Assembly (NCBI GenBank): GCA_963785755.1
Contig: CAWAXG010000050.1
Span: forward strand, 196,497-260,496
Source: JACCXG01 sp963785755
GTDB lineage: Bacteria > Acidobacteriota > Vicinamibacteria > Vicinamibacterales > 2-12-FULL-66-21
Direction: 5' to 3'
Length of the DNA stretch: 64,000 nt
In this document: positions 9,149-18,373 of the stretch, one piece after another
Layout of the letters: every line of letters starts with the position of its first letter
How positions within the stretch are numbered: the first letter of the stretch is position 1
Position numbers and translations under genes: made by a program
Notes under the pieces: model-generated
Seen by the model: the letters and a program-made list of their open reading frames with translations, nothing else
What the model was told of the DNA's origin: nothing
The model's database searches: none

Positions 9149-10582
9149 ATGACTGAATACGCTGCAGTGATTCCGTTGGTGATCGTCGCCCTGTCGGGCG
9201 CCTTTGCGATGCTGGCCGAGGCGTTCCGGCAGCCGGGCGAGCGCATGCCGATCGCGGGGCTGGGCCTGATTGGTCTGGTCGGCGCCGCCGTCGCCTCGAC
9301 CTTCCTGTGGGACACCGACCGCATCAGCTTCGGCGTCATTCGCGCCGACAACTTCACGCTGTTCATCAACCTGATCCTGTGCGTCGTCGGCGTGCTGACG
9401 ATGCTGTTTTCGAACGACGTGGTGGACCGGAATCATCTGCCGGCCGGGGAGTACTACGCGCTGACGCTGTTCGCCATCTGCGGCATGATGATGATGGCTG
9501 CCGCCACGGATCTGCTCGTCATCTTCGTCGCGCTCGAGATTCTCTCGCTCGCGGTGTATGTCCTCACCGGCATCCGCCGCAGCAGCGGCGCGGGCGCGGA
9601 AGCGGCGTTCAAGTATTTCCTGCTCGGATCGTTCTCCAGCGCGTTCTTCCTCTACGGGATCGCCTTCATCTATGCGGTCGCGGGGTCGACCCGTCTCGAA
9701 CAGATCAGCCTGGCGCTGTCGTCGCAGGGCGCGGGACCGCCGCCGACTCTGGCGGTGCTCGGCGTCGGCCTGCTCGCGGTGGGGTTCGCGTTCAAGGTGT
9801 CTGCCGTCCCGTTCCACATGTGGACACCCGACGCCTACGAAGGGGCGCCGACGATCGTGACCGCGTTCATGTCCACCGGCGTCAAGGCGGCGGCGTTCGC
9901 GTCGTTCGCGCGCGTGTTCCTGTCGCCGCTCGAGCCGCTCCAGGGGCAATGGGAGCCCGTGCTCTCGATCGTCGCCGGCGTCACGATGATCGTCGGCACG
10001 GTCGTCGGCGTGGTGCAGACCAACATCAAGCGGATGCTCGCCTACTCGAGCATCGCGCACGCGGGCTATCTGCTGCTCGGCATCATCGCCGCGAACCGCA
10101 CCGGCAAGGCGGCGATTCTCTTCTATCTGCTCGTCTATGCCGTCAGCAATCTCGGCGCGCTCGGGATCGTCGCGCTGCTCGGCACGCCGGAGAACGAGCA
10201 CGACGAGCTTCGCGATTTCGCCGGCCTCTCGGAATCGCGGCCGGCACTCGCCGCGCTGATGCTGATCTTCCTGCTCTCGCTCGGCGGCATTCCGCCGACC
10301 GCCGGGTTCATCAGCAAGTGGTACATCTTCAATGCGGCCATCGAAGAACAGCACTACGCGCTGGCGATCATCGGCGTGCTGACCAGTGTCGTCTCGGTGT
10401 TCTTCTACCTGCGGATCGTCGTGATGATGTACTTCACGGAAGGTCCCGAAGTGCACCGCCCCCGCGTCCCGGCAACGGCCGTCGCCGGCCTGGCGCTCGC
10501 GACCATCGCCGTCTTCTATCTTGGGGTGCTGCCGACGCAGATCCTGGAGCTCGCTCTGGAATCGATTTCGACGATCTTTTAG
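9149..10582 (+). CDS. nuoN: NADH-quinone oxidoreductase subunit N
   Basis: 477 aa, ~14 helices, third antiporter-like subunit of complex I and last gene of the cluster. The helix-7/8 segments FKVSAVPFHMWTPDAYEGAPT and KRMLAYSSIAHAGY are intact, as is the C-terminal GGIPPTAGFISKW. ATG 9149 lies 8 nt after the nuoM stop. Nothing follows for 179 nt; a perfect palindrome GACAGAATTCTGTC (10633-10646) occurs there. Confidence 0.96.
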   Translation: MTEYAAVIPLVIVALSGAFAMLAEAFRQPGERMPIAGLGLIGLVGAAVASTFLWDTDRISFGVIRADNFTLFINLILCVVGVLTMLFSNDVVDRNHLPAGEYYALTLFAICGMMMMAAATDLLVIFVALEILSLAVYVLTGIRRSSGAGAEAAFKYFLLGSFSSAFFLYGIAFIYAVAGSTRLEQISLALSSQGAGPPPTLAVLGVGLLAVGFAFKVSAVPFHMWTPDAYEGAPTIVTAFMSTGVKAAAFASFARVFLSPLEPLQGQWEPVLSIVAGVTMIVGTVVGVVQTNIKRMLAYSSIAHAGYLLLGIIAANRTGKAAILFYLLVYAVSNLGALGIVALLGTPENEHDELRDFAGLSESRPALAALMLIFLLSLGGIPPTAGFISKWYIFNAAIEEQHYALAIIGVLTSVVSVFFYLRIVVMMYFTEGPEVHRPRVPATAVAGLALATIAVFYLGVLPTQILELALESISTIF

Positions 10583-10711
10583 AAGGCACGAGGACTGTAG
10601 TTCCCACCACCGGATCACGATTGCGCTACCGCGACAGAATTCTGTCCTCCCTTACTCCCGTTTTTCCTGTTCAATACGACCTCCCCTTCGTGGACTTCCT
10701 GGTCGGCCCGT

Positions 10712-10740
10712 TTGACACAGTGCCACCCTCATCCATAGAG
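10712..10740 (+). promoter_or_regulatory. Candidate sigma70 promoter for nfeD-flotillin
   Basis: A perfect -35 TTGACA at 10712-10717 is followed after 16 nt by CATAGA (10734-10739), a weak -10. It lies 22 nt before the NfeD start, after the end of the nuo cluster. The -10 match is poor, so this is a candidate only. Confidence 0.35.
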
Positions 10741-10761
10741 TGAGCACACACTCACGAACCG

Positions 10762-11409
10762 ATGGACAACCTGCCTGGGTTGAATGCCTTCACCGTATTC
10801 CTCGTCATTGCCGCGGCCGGGCTGCTGTTTTTGATGATTTCGCTGTTTTTTGGCGAGATCTTCGAACACTTCGACGTCAGCCTCGACCACGACCTCGACC
10901 ACGGCGGGCCGAGCTTCTTCAGCCCGCGGGTGATGAGCGTCTTTGTCACCGCGTTCGGCGGCGTCGGCGCGATCGCCAGCCACTACGGCCTGTCGCCGCT
11001 GGCGGCGTCCGGCATGGGGTTCGTCAGCGGGCTGGTGATGTCCTCGATCGTGCTGGTCTTCGCGCGGTTCCTCTATCGCCAGCAGGCATCGTCGGACGTG
11101 CGCTCCACCGATCTGGTCGGCCAGACCGCGCGCGTCGTCGTCGCCATCCCGGCCGGCGGCATCGGTCAGGTGCGATGCCGGATCGGCGAGGAGCTGGTCG
11201 ACAAGATTGCGCGTACGCGGGATGGCGGCACGATTCCCGAGAATGCCGCTGTGCGGGTCGAGGACGTGCTCGGTGAAACTCTGATCGTGAAGCAGGCAGT
11301 AACGCCGCTGGGGGATCGTGATGCTGGACAACTTTCAATTCGAGACGCTGCTCCTGCCGCTCATTGCCCTCGCGGTCCTCATCGCGTTGGTCGTCGCGCG
11401 CCTATCTGA
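10762..11409 (+). CDS. NfeD-like membrane protein (flotillin partner)
   Basis: About 185 genuine residues: two or three N-terminal membrane helices, an acidic FEHFDVSLDHDLDH loop, then a soluble C-terminal domain with DLVGQTARVVVAIPAGGIGQVRC, the OB-fold typical of NfeD/YqiJ proteins. Such genes almost always precede a flotillin, as here, and the pair organises membrane microdomains. The frame as read runs 88 nt into the flotillin gene. One missing G in the GGGGG run at 11310-11314 would instead give a stop overlapping the flotillin ATG (TGATG), so the last ~30 residues are probably artefactual. Confidence 0.75.
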   Translation: MDNLPGLNAFTVFLVIAAAGLLFLMISLFFGEIFEHFDVSLDHDLDHGGPSFFSPRVMSVFVTAFGGVGAIASHYGLSPLAASGMGFVSGLVMSSIVLVFARFLYRQQASSDVRSTDLVGQTARVVVAIPAGGIGQVRCRIGEELVDKIARTRDGGTIPENAAVRVEDVLGETLIVKQAVTPLGDRDAGQLSIRDAAPAAHCPRGPHRVGRRAPI

Positions 11410-12925
11410 TCAGCCGCAACTACCTGAAGGTCTCGCCGAACGCCGTCGCGGTGCTGAGCGGCCGCAAGCGCAAGCTGCCGGACGGCCGCGTGGTCGGCTA
11501 CCGGATGGTTCGCGGCGGCGCGGCGCTGCGGATTCCCGTCCTCGAGAAAGTCGAGTACCTGCATCTCAACGTCATGACGATCCCGCTCGAGATCAAGCGG
11601 GCGTATACGCTGAAGGGCGTGCCGGTGTCGGTCAAGGCGGTCGCCAACGTGAAGATCCGCGGCGATGAGACGTCGCTTCAGGCGGCGGCGGAACGGTTCC
11701 TCGGCATGACGCACGATCAGGTCCAGAAGGTCATCTTCCAGACGCTCGAAGGCCACCTGCGATCGATCCTCGGCACGCTGACCGTCGAGGAGGTCAACAG
11801 CGATCGCCAGAGCTTCGCGCAGAAGCTGACCAGCGAGGCGGCCGCGGACCTCGAGAAGATGGGCATCGGCGTCGACGTGTTGACGATCCAGGAGATCAGC
11901 GACGAAGAGGAGTACCTGAACGCGCTCGGCAAGCGGCGGACCGCGGAAGTGAAGCGCGACGCGACGATCGGCGAGGCCGAGGCGCACCGCGACGCGAAGA
12001 TCAAGTCGGCGCAGGCGATGCAGGAAGGCGAGCAGGCGAAGTTCCTGGCCGATGCCGAGATCGCCCAGGCGCAGCGCGACTTCATGATCCGTCAGGCGCA
12101 GTACCAGGCGGAGATCGAAACGCAGAAAGCCAGGGCCGAGCAGGCGGGACCGCTCTCCGAGGCGACGGCGCGGCAGGCGGTCGTCGCCGAAGAGGTCAAG
12201 GATCGAGCGCACGCGGACGCAGGAATTGATCTCGGTGCAGGAGCAGGAAGTGCTGCGCAGGCAGAAGGAGCTCGAAGCCACCGTCATCAAGCCGGCGGAA
12301 GCGGATCGCCAGGCGGCCATCGTGCGCGCCGAGGCCGTCGAAGCAGGCCGCGATTCTCGAGGCCGAAGGACGGCGCTCCGCGCTCATCGCGCTCGCCGAA
12401 GCGGAGCAGGAGAAGCTGCGGAAGGAAGGCGCCGGCCGCGCCGCGGCGGTCGAATCGGAAGGTCGAGCCGAGGCCGCGAAGATCGAGGCGATCGGGCTCG
12501 CCCAGGCGAAAGCGATCGAGGCGCAGGGCGTCGCCGAAGCGGCCGCGATTCTCCGCAAGGCCGAAGCGTGGAAGGAATTCAACGAGGCCGCTCGTCTGCA
12601 GACCGTGCTCGAGAAGCTGCCGGCGATCCTCACCGCGTCCAGCGGCATCTTCGGCGCCGTCGCGGCGCCGCTCGGCAACATCGACAAGCTGGTGGTGATC
12701 GATCAGGGTAACGGATCGCCCGATGGCGGCAGCTCGGGTCTGAGCCGTCTCGCGAAGACGAGTCCGACGGTCGTGTTCAATCTGCTGCAGCAGCTCGAAG
12801 CGCTTGGGTTGAACGTGCCGAGCCTCATGCAGCAGCTCGGCATTCAGCAAGGCAATGGTGCCGCGACCCCGGCGCCGGTCGAGACGCCTCGACCTCCGGG
12901 AACATCCGATCGCCGATCTACGTAG
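11321..12925 (+). CDS. Flotillin-family protein (three frame breaks)
   Basis: Membrane-microdomain scaffold of the YqiK/FloT (SPFH) type. It has an N-terminal helix (LLLPLIALAVLIALVV), an SPFH domain (NYLKVSPNAVAVLSGRK...EISDEEEYLNALGKRR), a long Ala/Glu-rich coiled coil and a C-terminal helical region (PTVVFNLLQQLEALG). The protein is legible only across four frames: a GC dinucleotide is lost near 11400, an extra G occurs at 12200-12201 (restoring EEVKIERTR), and GA is lost near 12340 (restoring KQAAILEAEGRR). All three are short slippage-type changes, so sequencing error is likely, but three in one non-essential gene could also be decay. Confidence 0.85.
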
Positions 12926-12983
12926 TCGCACCGGCCGGTTCGATTCGGCCATCGGGAACGCGGGCCATCGCGCCGGCGTAGAG

Positions 12984-13820
12984 ATGGATATGCCACTCCT
13001 GTCGGTGGACCGATCTGTGTCACATCAGCCGGATTCGCGAGCCTTTTCAGTGCATTCTCCTCGGTCGCAGGACGAACCGACCAGCCGCCGACTGCTCGTC
13101 GCGCGGCTGGCGCGGCAGCTGACTGAGGACAGCGCGCCGCGAATCCATCTCTGCATCATCATGATGGCGGCGGGGGGCGCCGCATTCCTTTCCTCCGTGC
13201 TGATGCTCTGGTCCGGCAGTGAGGTTTTTCAGAGCATGACGCTCCGCTATCCGGCGGCTGCGCTGTGCGGATACCTCGCCTTCATCGCGCTGATCCGGTT
13301 GTGGATTTCCGTCCATCGCCCGTCCGAAGGGTTCGACATCGACCCGACGTCAGACATCGCCGACGCCGTGGTCGGTGACTTCATTCCGCGAGCACCCGAC
13401 GTTCCGCAGTCGCTGGAGCTCGAGTCGGCCCGGCCGCGAACGGAAGCCGGCGTCGGCCGGGCCGTCCGTGATTCGGTGCTCGATGCCGGCAGCGGCGGAT
13501 GGGATCTGGACGTTGGCGACTTCATCTGGCTGGTCGTCGCGGCAGCCTGTGCGATCGGCGGCCTGCTCGCGATCGGGTACGTGATCTATATCGCCCCGGT
13601 ACTGCTCGCGGAGGTGGCGCTCGATGCGGCCATCATCTCTGCCTTGTACCGCCGGCTTCGCGCGGATGAAGCGGGCTACTGGCTCACGTCGGTGTTCACG
13701 CGCACGTGGGTTCCCGCGCTCGTGCTCGTCGTTTTTGCGATCGGCGTCGGCTTCGCGCTGGAAATGATCGCGCCTGACGCGCGATCGATTGGCGGGGTCA
13801 TCCGGACGCTCTCGAGCTGA
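12984..13820 (+). CDS. Hypothetical multi-pass membrane protein
   Basis: About 278 aa from ATG 12984. I do not recognise the family. There are hydrophobic segments near residues 55-75, 85-105, 175-210 (FIWLVVAAACAIGGLLAIGYV and a following helix) and 245-265, with an acidic, Asp-rich soluble loop between the second and third. It lies 58 nt after flotillin on the same strand, so it may belong to that operon. Its 3' end overlaps the convergent selA gene by 23 nt. Confidence 0.6.
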   Translation: MDMPLLSVDRSVSHQPDSRAFSVHSPRSQDEPTSRRLLVARLARQLTEDSAPRIHLCIIMMAAGGAAFLSSVLMLWSGSEVFQSMTLRYPAAALCGYLAFIALIRLWISVHRPSEGFDIDPTSDIADAVVGDFIPRAPDVPQSLELESARPRTEAGVGRAVRDSVLDAGSGGWDLDVGDFIWLVVAAACAIGGLLAIGYVIYIAPVLLAEVALDAAIISALYRRLRADEAGYWLTSVFTRTWVPALVLVVFAIGVGFALEMIAPDARSIGGVIRTLSS

Positions 13821-15171
13821 TCGCGCGTATAACGGAGACGAGCGCCTCGTCCTGATCGGAGAGCACGGTTCGCAGATCGATGAGGACGCGATCGCCGTCG
13901 ATGCGGGCGACCACCGGAGGCTCCCCGCTCCGCAAGCGCGCTTCGAGCTCGGCCGCGCTGAGCGACGGATGCTCGAGCGCGATCAGCCGCGTCGCCAGCC
14001 GCGATCCTGGAGCGCTCCCGCCACCGATCGTCGATGCGCCATCGACGATGTCCGCCTTCAGACCCTCTCGCAGCTGACGGGCGATCGACTCCGCGCGCGC
14101 GCCGATTTCCTCGATCGTCATCGCGATCATTCGCGCGACGGGGACAGTCTCATCTGCCCGCCCCGCGGCGAATTCCTGCAACGTTGCCTCGAGCGCGGCA
14201 TACGTGATCTTGTCCACCCGCAGCGCCCGCATCAGCGGATGACGACGGATCGTGCTGATGGCCTGTTCACGTCCCGCGATGATCCCGGCCTGCGGACCGC
14301 CGAGCAGCTTGTCGCCGCTGAACAGGACGACGTCGGCGCCCGCGGCGATGCTCGCCCGCGGACTCGGCTCATCCCCGAGAGCTGCCGGCGGCGGCACCGA
14401 TCCCAGCCAGCCGCTGCCGATGTCTTCGATCAGGGGAAGCGTGAACCTGCGGGAGAGCGCGCACAGTTGCTCGAGCGGCGGCCGTTCCGTGAATCCTTCG
14501 ATGCGGAAGTTCGACGGATGCACGCGCAGAATCGCGGCCGTCCGCTCGCCGATCGCCGCCGCATAGTCGGCGGCGCGTGTCCTGTTCGTCGTCCCGACCT
14601 CGCGGAGGATCGCGCCCGACTGCGCCATGACGTCCGGCACACGAAAACCGCCGCCGATCTCGACGAGCTCGCCTCTCGAGATGATCACTTCGCGCCCCGA
14701 CGCCAGCGCGGCCAGCGTCAGGAGCGTCGCCGCCGCGTTGTTGTTGACGACGACCGCGGCCTCCGCGCCGGTGAGGCGGCAGATCAGCCGCTCGGCATGC
14801 ACGTCGCGGCGGCCGCGGCTGCCCGAATCGAGATCGAATTCGAGATTGCCGTAGCCGGCGAGCGCACCGACGCGCTGGACCGCCGCTGCGGCAAGCGGAG
14901 CGCGGCCGAGATTGGTGTGCAGGATCACGCCGGTCGCGTTGATGACCGGCCGCAGCGACGGCGCCACCAGCCCGGCGACAATCGCCGGCACGTCCCGTTC
15001 AATCGCCCCACCCACGTCGTCTGGCCGCGGCTCACCCGCAACGACGCGCCGCCTGAGCCCATCCGCAGCCTGCCGCAGCGCCGAAACCACAGCCGCCCGC
15101 CCGAACTCGGACGACAAGGCCTGGATGCGCGGCCGCTGGAGCAGCTGATCGATCGAGGGAATCTCTCTCAT
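13798..15171 (-). CDS. selA: L-seryl-tRNA(Sec) selenium transferase
   Basis: 457 aa, PLP-dependent enzyme converting seryl-tRNA(Sec) to selenocysteinyl-tRNA(Sec). The family landmarks INATGVILHTNLGRAPL and NNNAAA, and the PLP-lysine motif SGDKLLGGPQAG, are present, and the length is normal. I chose ATG 15171 (MREIPSIDQL); the open frame extends 57 codons further upstream only through a tandem repeat. selB, selC and selD are not in the window, so it stands apart from its partners. Confidence 0.92.
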   Translation of the reverse strand: MREIPSIDQLLQRPRIQALSSEFGRAAVVSALRQAADGLRRRVVAGEPRPDDVGGAIERDVPAIVAGLVAPSLRPVINATGVILHTNLGRAPLAAAAVQRVGALAGYGNLEFDLDSGSRGRRDVHAERLICRLTGAEAAVVVNNNAAATLLTLAALASGREVIISRGELVEIGGGFRVPDVMAQSGAILREVGTTNRTRAADYAAAIGERTAAILRVHPSNFRIEGFTERPPLEQLCALSRRFTLPLIEDIGSGWLGSVPPPAALGDEPSPRASIAAGADVVLFSGDKLLGGPQAGIIAGREQAISTIRRHPLMRALRVDKITYAALEATLQEFAAGRADETVPVARMIAMTIEEIGARAESIARQLREGLKADIVDGASTIGGGSAPGSRLATRLIALEHPSLSAAELEARLRSGEPPVVARIDGDRVLIDLRTVLSDQDEALVSVIRAISSRASG

Positions 15172-15195
15172 CTCACGGCCAACTCGCAAAGAACG

Positions 15196-15270
15196 TGTGA
15201 ACCGAACCCCTGAACCCTTGAACCCCCGAACCCGAACTCTTGAACCTTTGAACCCCTGAACGCTTGAACC
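15196..15270 (+). repeat. Short tandem TTGAACCC repeats
   Basis: About 75 bp of imperfect units TGAACCCC/TTGAACC lie just upstream of selA (minus strand) and before the gene at 15321. They belong to no coding sequence I accept. The unit differs from the GAGTCCC run at 9030 but the architecture is the same. Confidence 0.7.
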
Positions 15271-15320
15271 GAGTAGGCAGTCTAAGTGTGGAAGAACCGC
15301 GATAATATTAAGTGTTACCC

Positions 15321-15749
15321 ATGTCCGAGAACGACCCGCCATCCATCCCGGTCCCGGATTATCGTCCCGTCGAGCGCTTCTGGCCGTATGTCGATCTTCC
15401 TGAGCAGCCGACCGACGAGGAGCTGGCGCAGCTCAATCCCGAGCTCGCCGAAGCCCTGTTCGGGCGGCCGACGCTGCCGTTCTCGGTGTCGCTCGAGTTT
15501 CCGGCCTTCGACGGAGCGGACTACGCGCGGGCGCTCGATCTCGCTAGATCATCCGCCGAGTATCGCGAGATCACATCAGGAAAGGCGACCCGCCATCGGG
15601 CCCGCTTCTATCCGCAGGATGTGCTCAAGCTGCGCGATCTCTTCGACATCGTCGGGCGGTTCGACGCGTGCGAGGTGCTGGTGGACGACCGGCCGGTGCC
15701 GTACGCCCGCGAGCTCTGGCTGCCGCTGATGTGGTTCCTGATCCGGTGA
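15321..15749 (+). CDS. Hypothetical protein
   Basis: 142 aa from ATG 15321. Not recognised. It is a soluble acidic protein with a Pro-rich start (PPSIPVPDYRP), no signal peptide and no membrane helix, and ends WLPLMWFLIR. An AT-rich GATAATATTA at 15301 could be part of a -10 element. The next gene starts 22 nt after its stop, so the two are probably co-transcribed. Confidence 0.6.
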   Translation: MSENDPPSIPVPDYRPVERFWPYVDLPEQPTDEELAQLNPELAEALFGRPTLPFSVSLEFPAFDGADYARALDLARSSAEYREITSGKATRHRARFYPQDVLKLRDLFDIVGRFDACEVLVDDRPVPYARELWLPLMWFLIR

Positions 15750-15771
15750 CTACGGGTGATTGCGGGTCCTG

Positions 15772-16344
15772 ATGCCAGAGCCAACCGATCTTCAGAAGGA
15801 ACTGTTAGCACTCGCGGCGGATTTGAAGCGCCTCGAAGCGGAGTACAACATGTTCTTCGCCGGCCGGCTGCCGCGTCCGCCGTGGGAGACGCGTGGGCGC
15901 GTCGAGGCGATGATCAAACGGTGGGATCGCGGCCAGATACAGGGGACGGCGGATCGCTTTCGCTTCGAGACTCTCCAGTCGCGATTCCAGACGATGATCG
16001 ACGTGTGGGATCGCGGCCTGCGCGCGCGCGAGGAGGGGCGGTCCGGTCCGTTCGCCCAGCGCAAGGCGGCGGGCCGCGGGGATTCGGCGAAAGTGCTGCA
16101 CGTGACGGCGTTCAAGGATCCGATGCGCGAAATGGACAAGGTCCACGCGCTGTACGATTCGTTGATGGACGCGCGGCGGCAGACCGGCGAGGACGTGGTG
16201 CCGTTCCATCGCTTCGCGGCCCTGGTCAAGGATCAGGTGACAAAGCTGCGCGAGGCCGGTACGTCGGAAGTGGGCTTCCGCGTCGCGGTCAAAGACGGAA
16301 AAGTGAACTTTACGGTAAGGGGATTGAAGGGTGGAGGAAGCTAA
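15772..16344 (+). CDS. Hypothetical protein, resembles MXAN_5187 C-terminal domain proteins
   Basis: 190 aa from ATG 15772. Helical N-terminal half (LQKELLALAADLKRLEAEYNMFFAGRLPRPPWETR), a Trp/Arg-rich middle (IKRWDRG, IDVWDRG) and a C-terminal unit (PFHRFAALVKDQVTKLRE...VGFRVAVKDGKVNFTVRG). The C-terminal pattern reminds me of the MXAN_5187-type domain of unknown function. No catalytic motif. It lies in a pair with the preceding gene and converges on cspA. Confidence 0.55.
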   Translation: MPEPTDLQKELLALAADLKRLEAEYNMFFAGRLPRPPWETRGRVEAMIKRWDRGQIQGTADRFRFETLQSRFQTMIDVWDRGLRAREEGRSGPFAQRKAAGRGDSAKVLHVTAFKDPMREMDKVHALYDSLMDARRQTGEDVVPFHRFAALVKDQVTKLREAGTSEVGFRVAVKDGKVNFTVRGLKGGGS

Positions 16345-16394
16345 CGACCGGAGACCGGAAGCGCCGGCCGGCGCCCCCGGTCCCGTTCGAGGAC

Positions 16395-16601
16395 TTAACT
16401 GACCTTGGTGACGTTGCCGGCCTGCGGGCCCTTCGGACCGTCAACGATCTCGAATTCGACCGCCTGACCCTCCTCGAGTGTCCGGAACCCGTTGCCCTGG
16501 ACCGCCGAGAAGTGTACGAAGACATCACTGCCGCCGTCGCGCTCGATGAAGCCGTAACCCTTTGCGTTGTTGAACCACTTGACCTTGCCTGTGATACGCA
16601 T
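16395..16601 (-). CDS. Cold-shock protein (CspA family)
   Basis: 68-aa single cold-shock domain, an RNA/ssDNA-binding OB fold acting as RNA chaperone. RNP1-type KGYGFI and RNP2-type VFVHF motifs are intact. ATG 16601 is preceded by AGGAAAAG at a good distance. The gene has a strong promoter at 16755-16784 and hence a leader of about 147 nt, which contains an intrinsic-terminator-like hairpin. This suggests control within the leader, as is common for cold-shock genes. Confidence 0.93.
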   Translation of the reverse strand: MRITGKVKWFNNAKGYGFIERDGGSDVFVHFSAVQGNGFRTLEEGQAVEFEIVDGPKGPQAGNVTKVS

Positions 16602-16693
16602 CGTACTTTTCCTGCCTTGCAATGGCGCGGCGCGGGGCGCCGCTTGACGCTGCCCACCTCAGCCATTCACGTGGAATGGGCTGGAGCGGACAT

Positions 16694-16717
16694 AAAAAAA
16701 GACCGCGAGTGCGCGGC
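16694..16717 (-). terminator. Terminator-like hairpin in the cspA leader
   Basis: On the minus strand CCGCG-CAC-T-CGCGG (16702-16717) is followed by TC and seven T (16694-16700), the form of an intrinsic terminator. It sits between the cspA promoter and the cspA start, about 50 nt into the predicted leader, with no gene of its own to terminate. A second stem (AGCCATTC pairing with GAATGGGCT, 16661-16682) lies closer to the start codon. Confidence 0.6.
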
Positions 16718-16754
16718 CTCGGCTTTCGACGCTGGCCCGCCCAGCGCCGGAGAG

Positions 16755-16784
16755 ATATTAGCCGTTTTGTCATCAAAATGTCAA
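16755..16784 (-). promoter_or_regulatory. Sigma70-type promoter for the cold-shock gene
   Basis: Minus-strand TTGACA (16779-16784), an 18-nt spacer and TAATAT (16755-16760): a perfect -35 and a near-perfect -10. Transcription would start near 16748. The -35 box overlaps the earlier of the two possible purH start codons, so the divergent genes may interfere. Confidence 0.65.
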
Positions 16785-16798
16785 ACAGAATCAGTGAT

Positions 16799-18367
16799 AT
16801 GCGGGCGATCCTCAGCGTTTCGGACAAAACCGGGGTCGTCGATCTGGCCCGGGCCCTGGCGGAGCGCCGGGTCGAGCTCGTTTCCACCGGCGGCACAGCT
16901 AAGGCATTGAAAGAAGCGGGTTTAGCTGTCGTCAGCGTCTCCGACGTCACCGGATTCCCCGAGATGATGGATGGCCGGGTCAAGACCCTCCATCCGGCCG
17001 TCCATGCCGGGATCCTTGCCCGTCGGCATCGGCCGGATGACCTGGCGGCCCTCGACGGTCAGGGCATTCGCCCCGTTGACATCGTCGTCGTCAACCTTTA
17101 CCCCTTTGCAAGGGCCGCCGCCCAGCTGGAAACCCCGTTTGACGACCTCGTCGAGGAGATCGACATCGGCGGTCCAAGCCTCGTCCGGGCGGCGGCGAAG
17201 AACTTCCGTGACGTGTGTGTCGTGGTCGACCCGCAGGATTATTCGCGGCTGGTCCAGGAGCTCGACCGTGAGGGCGGGGCATCGCTCGAGTTCCGGTTCG
17301 AGTTGATGCGAAAGGCTTTTCAACACACGGCGCACTATGACGGCATGATTGCCGCGACCATGATGACCGTCGAGACCACGGGCGGGGCGATGATCCGGCG
17401 AATGGCGCTCCCGAAAAATCACGGCGAGCGGAAAACCCTTCGTTACGGTGAGAACCCGCACCAGAAGGCGTACTGGCAGACGCTGCCTGCAGAGATGGGC
17501 CGCGAGTGGCAGGTCCATCAGGGCAAGGAGCTCTGGTACACGAACCTTCTCGATCTGGATGCCGCCGCACGGATCGCGCTCGAATTCTCAGAGCCCGCGG
17601 CCGTGGTGATCAAACACACCAATCCCTGTGGGGTTGCGACCGGAACGTCGGCCGCGGACGCCTACGTCCGCGCGCGCGACGCCGATCCGCTCTCGGCCTT
17701 CGGCGGCATCGTCGGGATCAATGAGCCGCTCGACAAGGAAACCGCCGCGGCGCTCACGTCGACGTTCATCGAGGCGGTCATTGCGCCTTCGATTACCGAT
17801 GAGGCGAAGCCGATTCTGGCGGCGAAGGGGAACCTGCGCGTGGTGTCGGCGGACTTCGGCAGGCTGGGTGAGCCGATGCCGTTGTTTGGCCCTGAGGAAG
17901 GGCGGGCGTTCCTCGGCGGCATGCTCATGCAGGAACGGGACAAAGTCAGCGAGGCGAGTGACGAGTGGCCGCAGGCCGACTATCCGAAAGTCGTGACGAA
18001 ACGCGCGCCGTCGGCCGCGGAATGGACCGCGCTCCGGTTCGCCTGGCGGGTGTGCGCCCACGTGAAATCGAACGCGGTGATTTTCACGACCGCCGATCGC
18101 ACCCTCGCGATTGGCGCAGGGCAGATGAGCCGCGTCGATGCGGTGAACGTGGCCGTTCTCAAGGCGGCGGCAGCCGGACTGGCGGGATCGGTCGCGGCGT
18201 CGGACGCCTTCTTCCCATTCAGGGACGGCCTCGACGCGCTCGCCAAAGCCGGCGTGACCGCGGTCGTGCAGCCGGGTGGATCGGTCCGGGACGCCGAGGT
18301 GATTGCCGCGGCGGATGAGCACGGCCTGGCGATGGTGTTCACGGGCAAGCGGCATTTCAGACACTAG
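16799..18367 (+). CDS. purH: Bifunctional AICAR transformylase / IMP cyclohydrolase
   Basis: 522 aa, catalyses the last two steps of de novo IMP synthesis. The N-terminal cyclohydrolase begins AILSVSDKTGVVDLAR with GGTAKAL and the GRVKTLHP motif. The transformylase part contains RYGENPHQKAYW, IKHTNPCGVA and FGGIVGIN. I prefer ATG 16799 (MRAILSVSD); ATG 16778 (MSNRISD...) is an alternative 7 residues longer. Divergent from cspA. Confidence 0.94.
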   Translation: MRAILSVSDKTGVVDLARALAERRVELVSTGGTAKALKEAGLAVVSVSDVTGFPEMMDGRVKTLHPAVHAGILARRHRPDDLAALDGQGIRPVDIVVVNLYPFARAAAQLETPFDDLVEEIDIGGPSLVRAAAKNFRDVCVVVDPQDYSRLVQELDREGGASLEFRFELMRKAFQHTAHYDGMIAATMMTVETTGGAMIRRMALPKNHGERKTLRYGENPHQKAYWQTLPAEMGREWQVHQGKELWYTNLLDLDAAARIALEFSEPAAVVIKHTNPCGVATGTSAADAYVRARDADPLSAFGGIVGINEPLDKETAAALTSTFIEAVIAPSITDEAKPILAAKGNLRVVSADFGRLGEPMPLFGPEEGRAFLGGMLMQERDKVSEASDEWPQADYPKVVTKRAPSAAEWTALRFAWRVCAHVKSNAVIFTTADRTLAIGAGQMSRVDAVNVAVLKAAAAGLAGSVAASDAFFPFRDGLDALAKAGVTAVVQPGGSVRDAEVIAAADEHGLAMVFTGKRHFRH

Positions 18368-18373
18368 TCGAAG

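Noticed and set aside
13789..15213. 474-codon plus-strand frame over selA
   Set aside because: Complementary to a well-supported gene, Arg-rich, without recognisable features.
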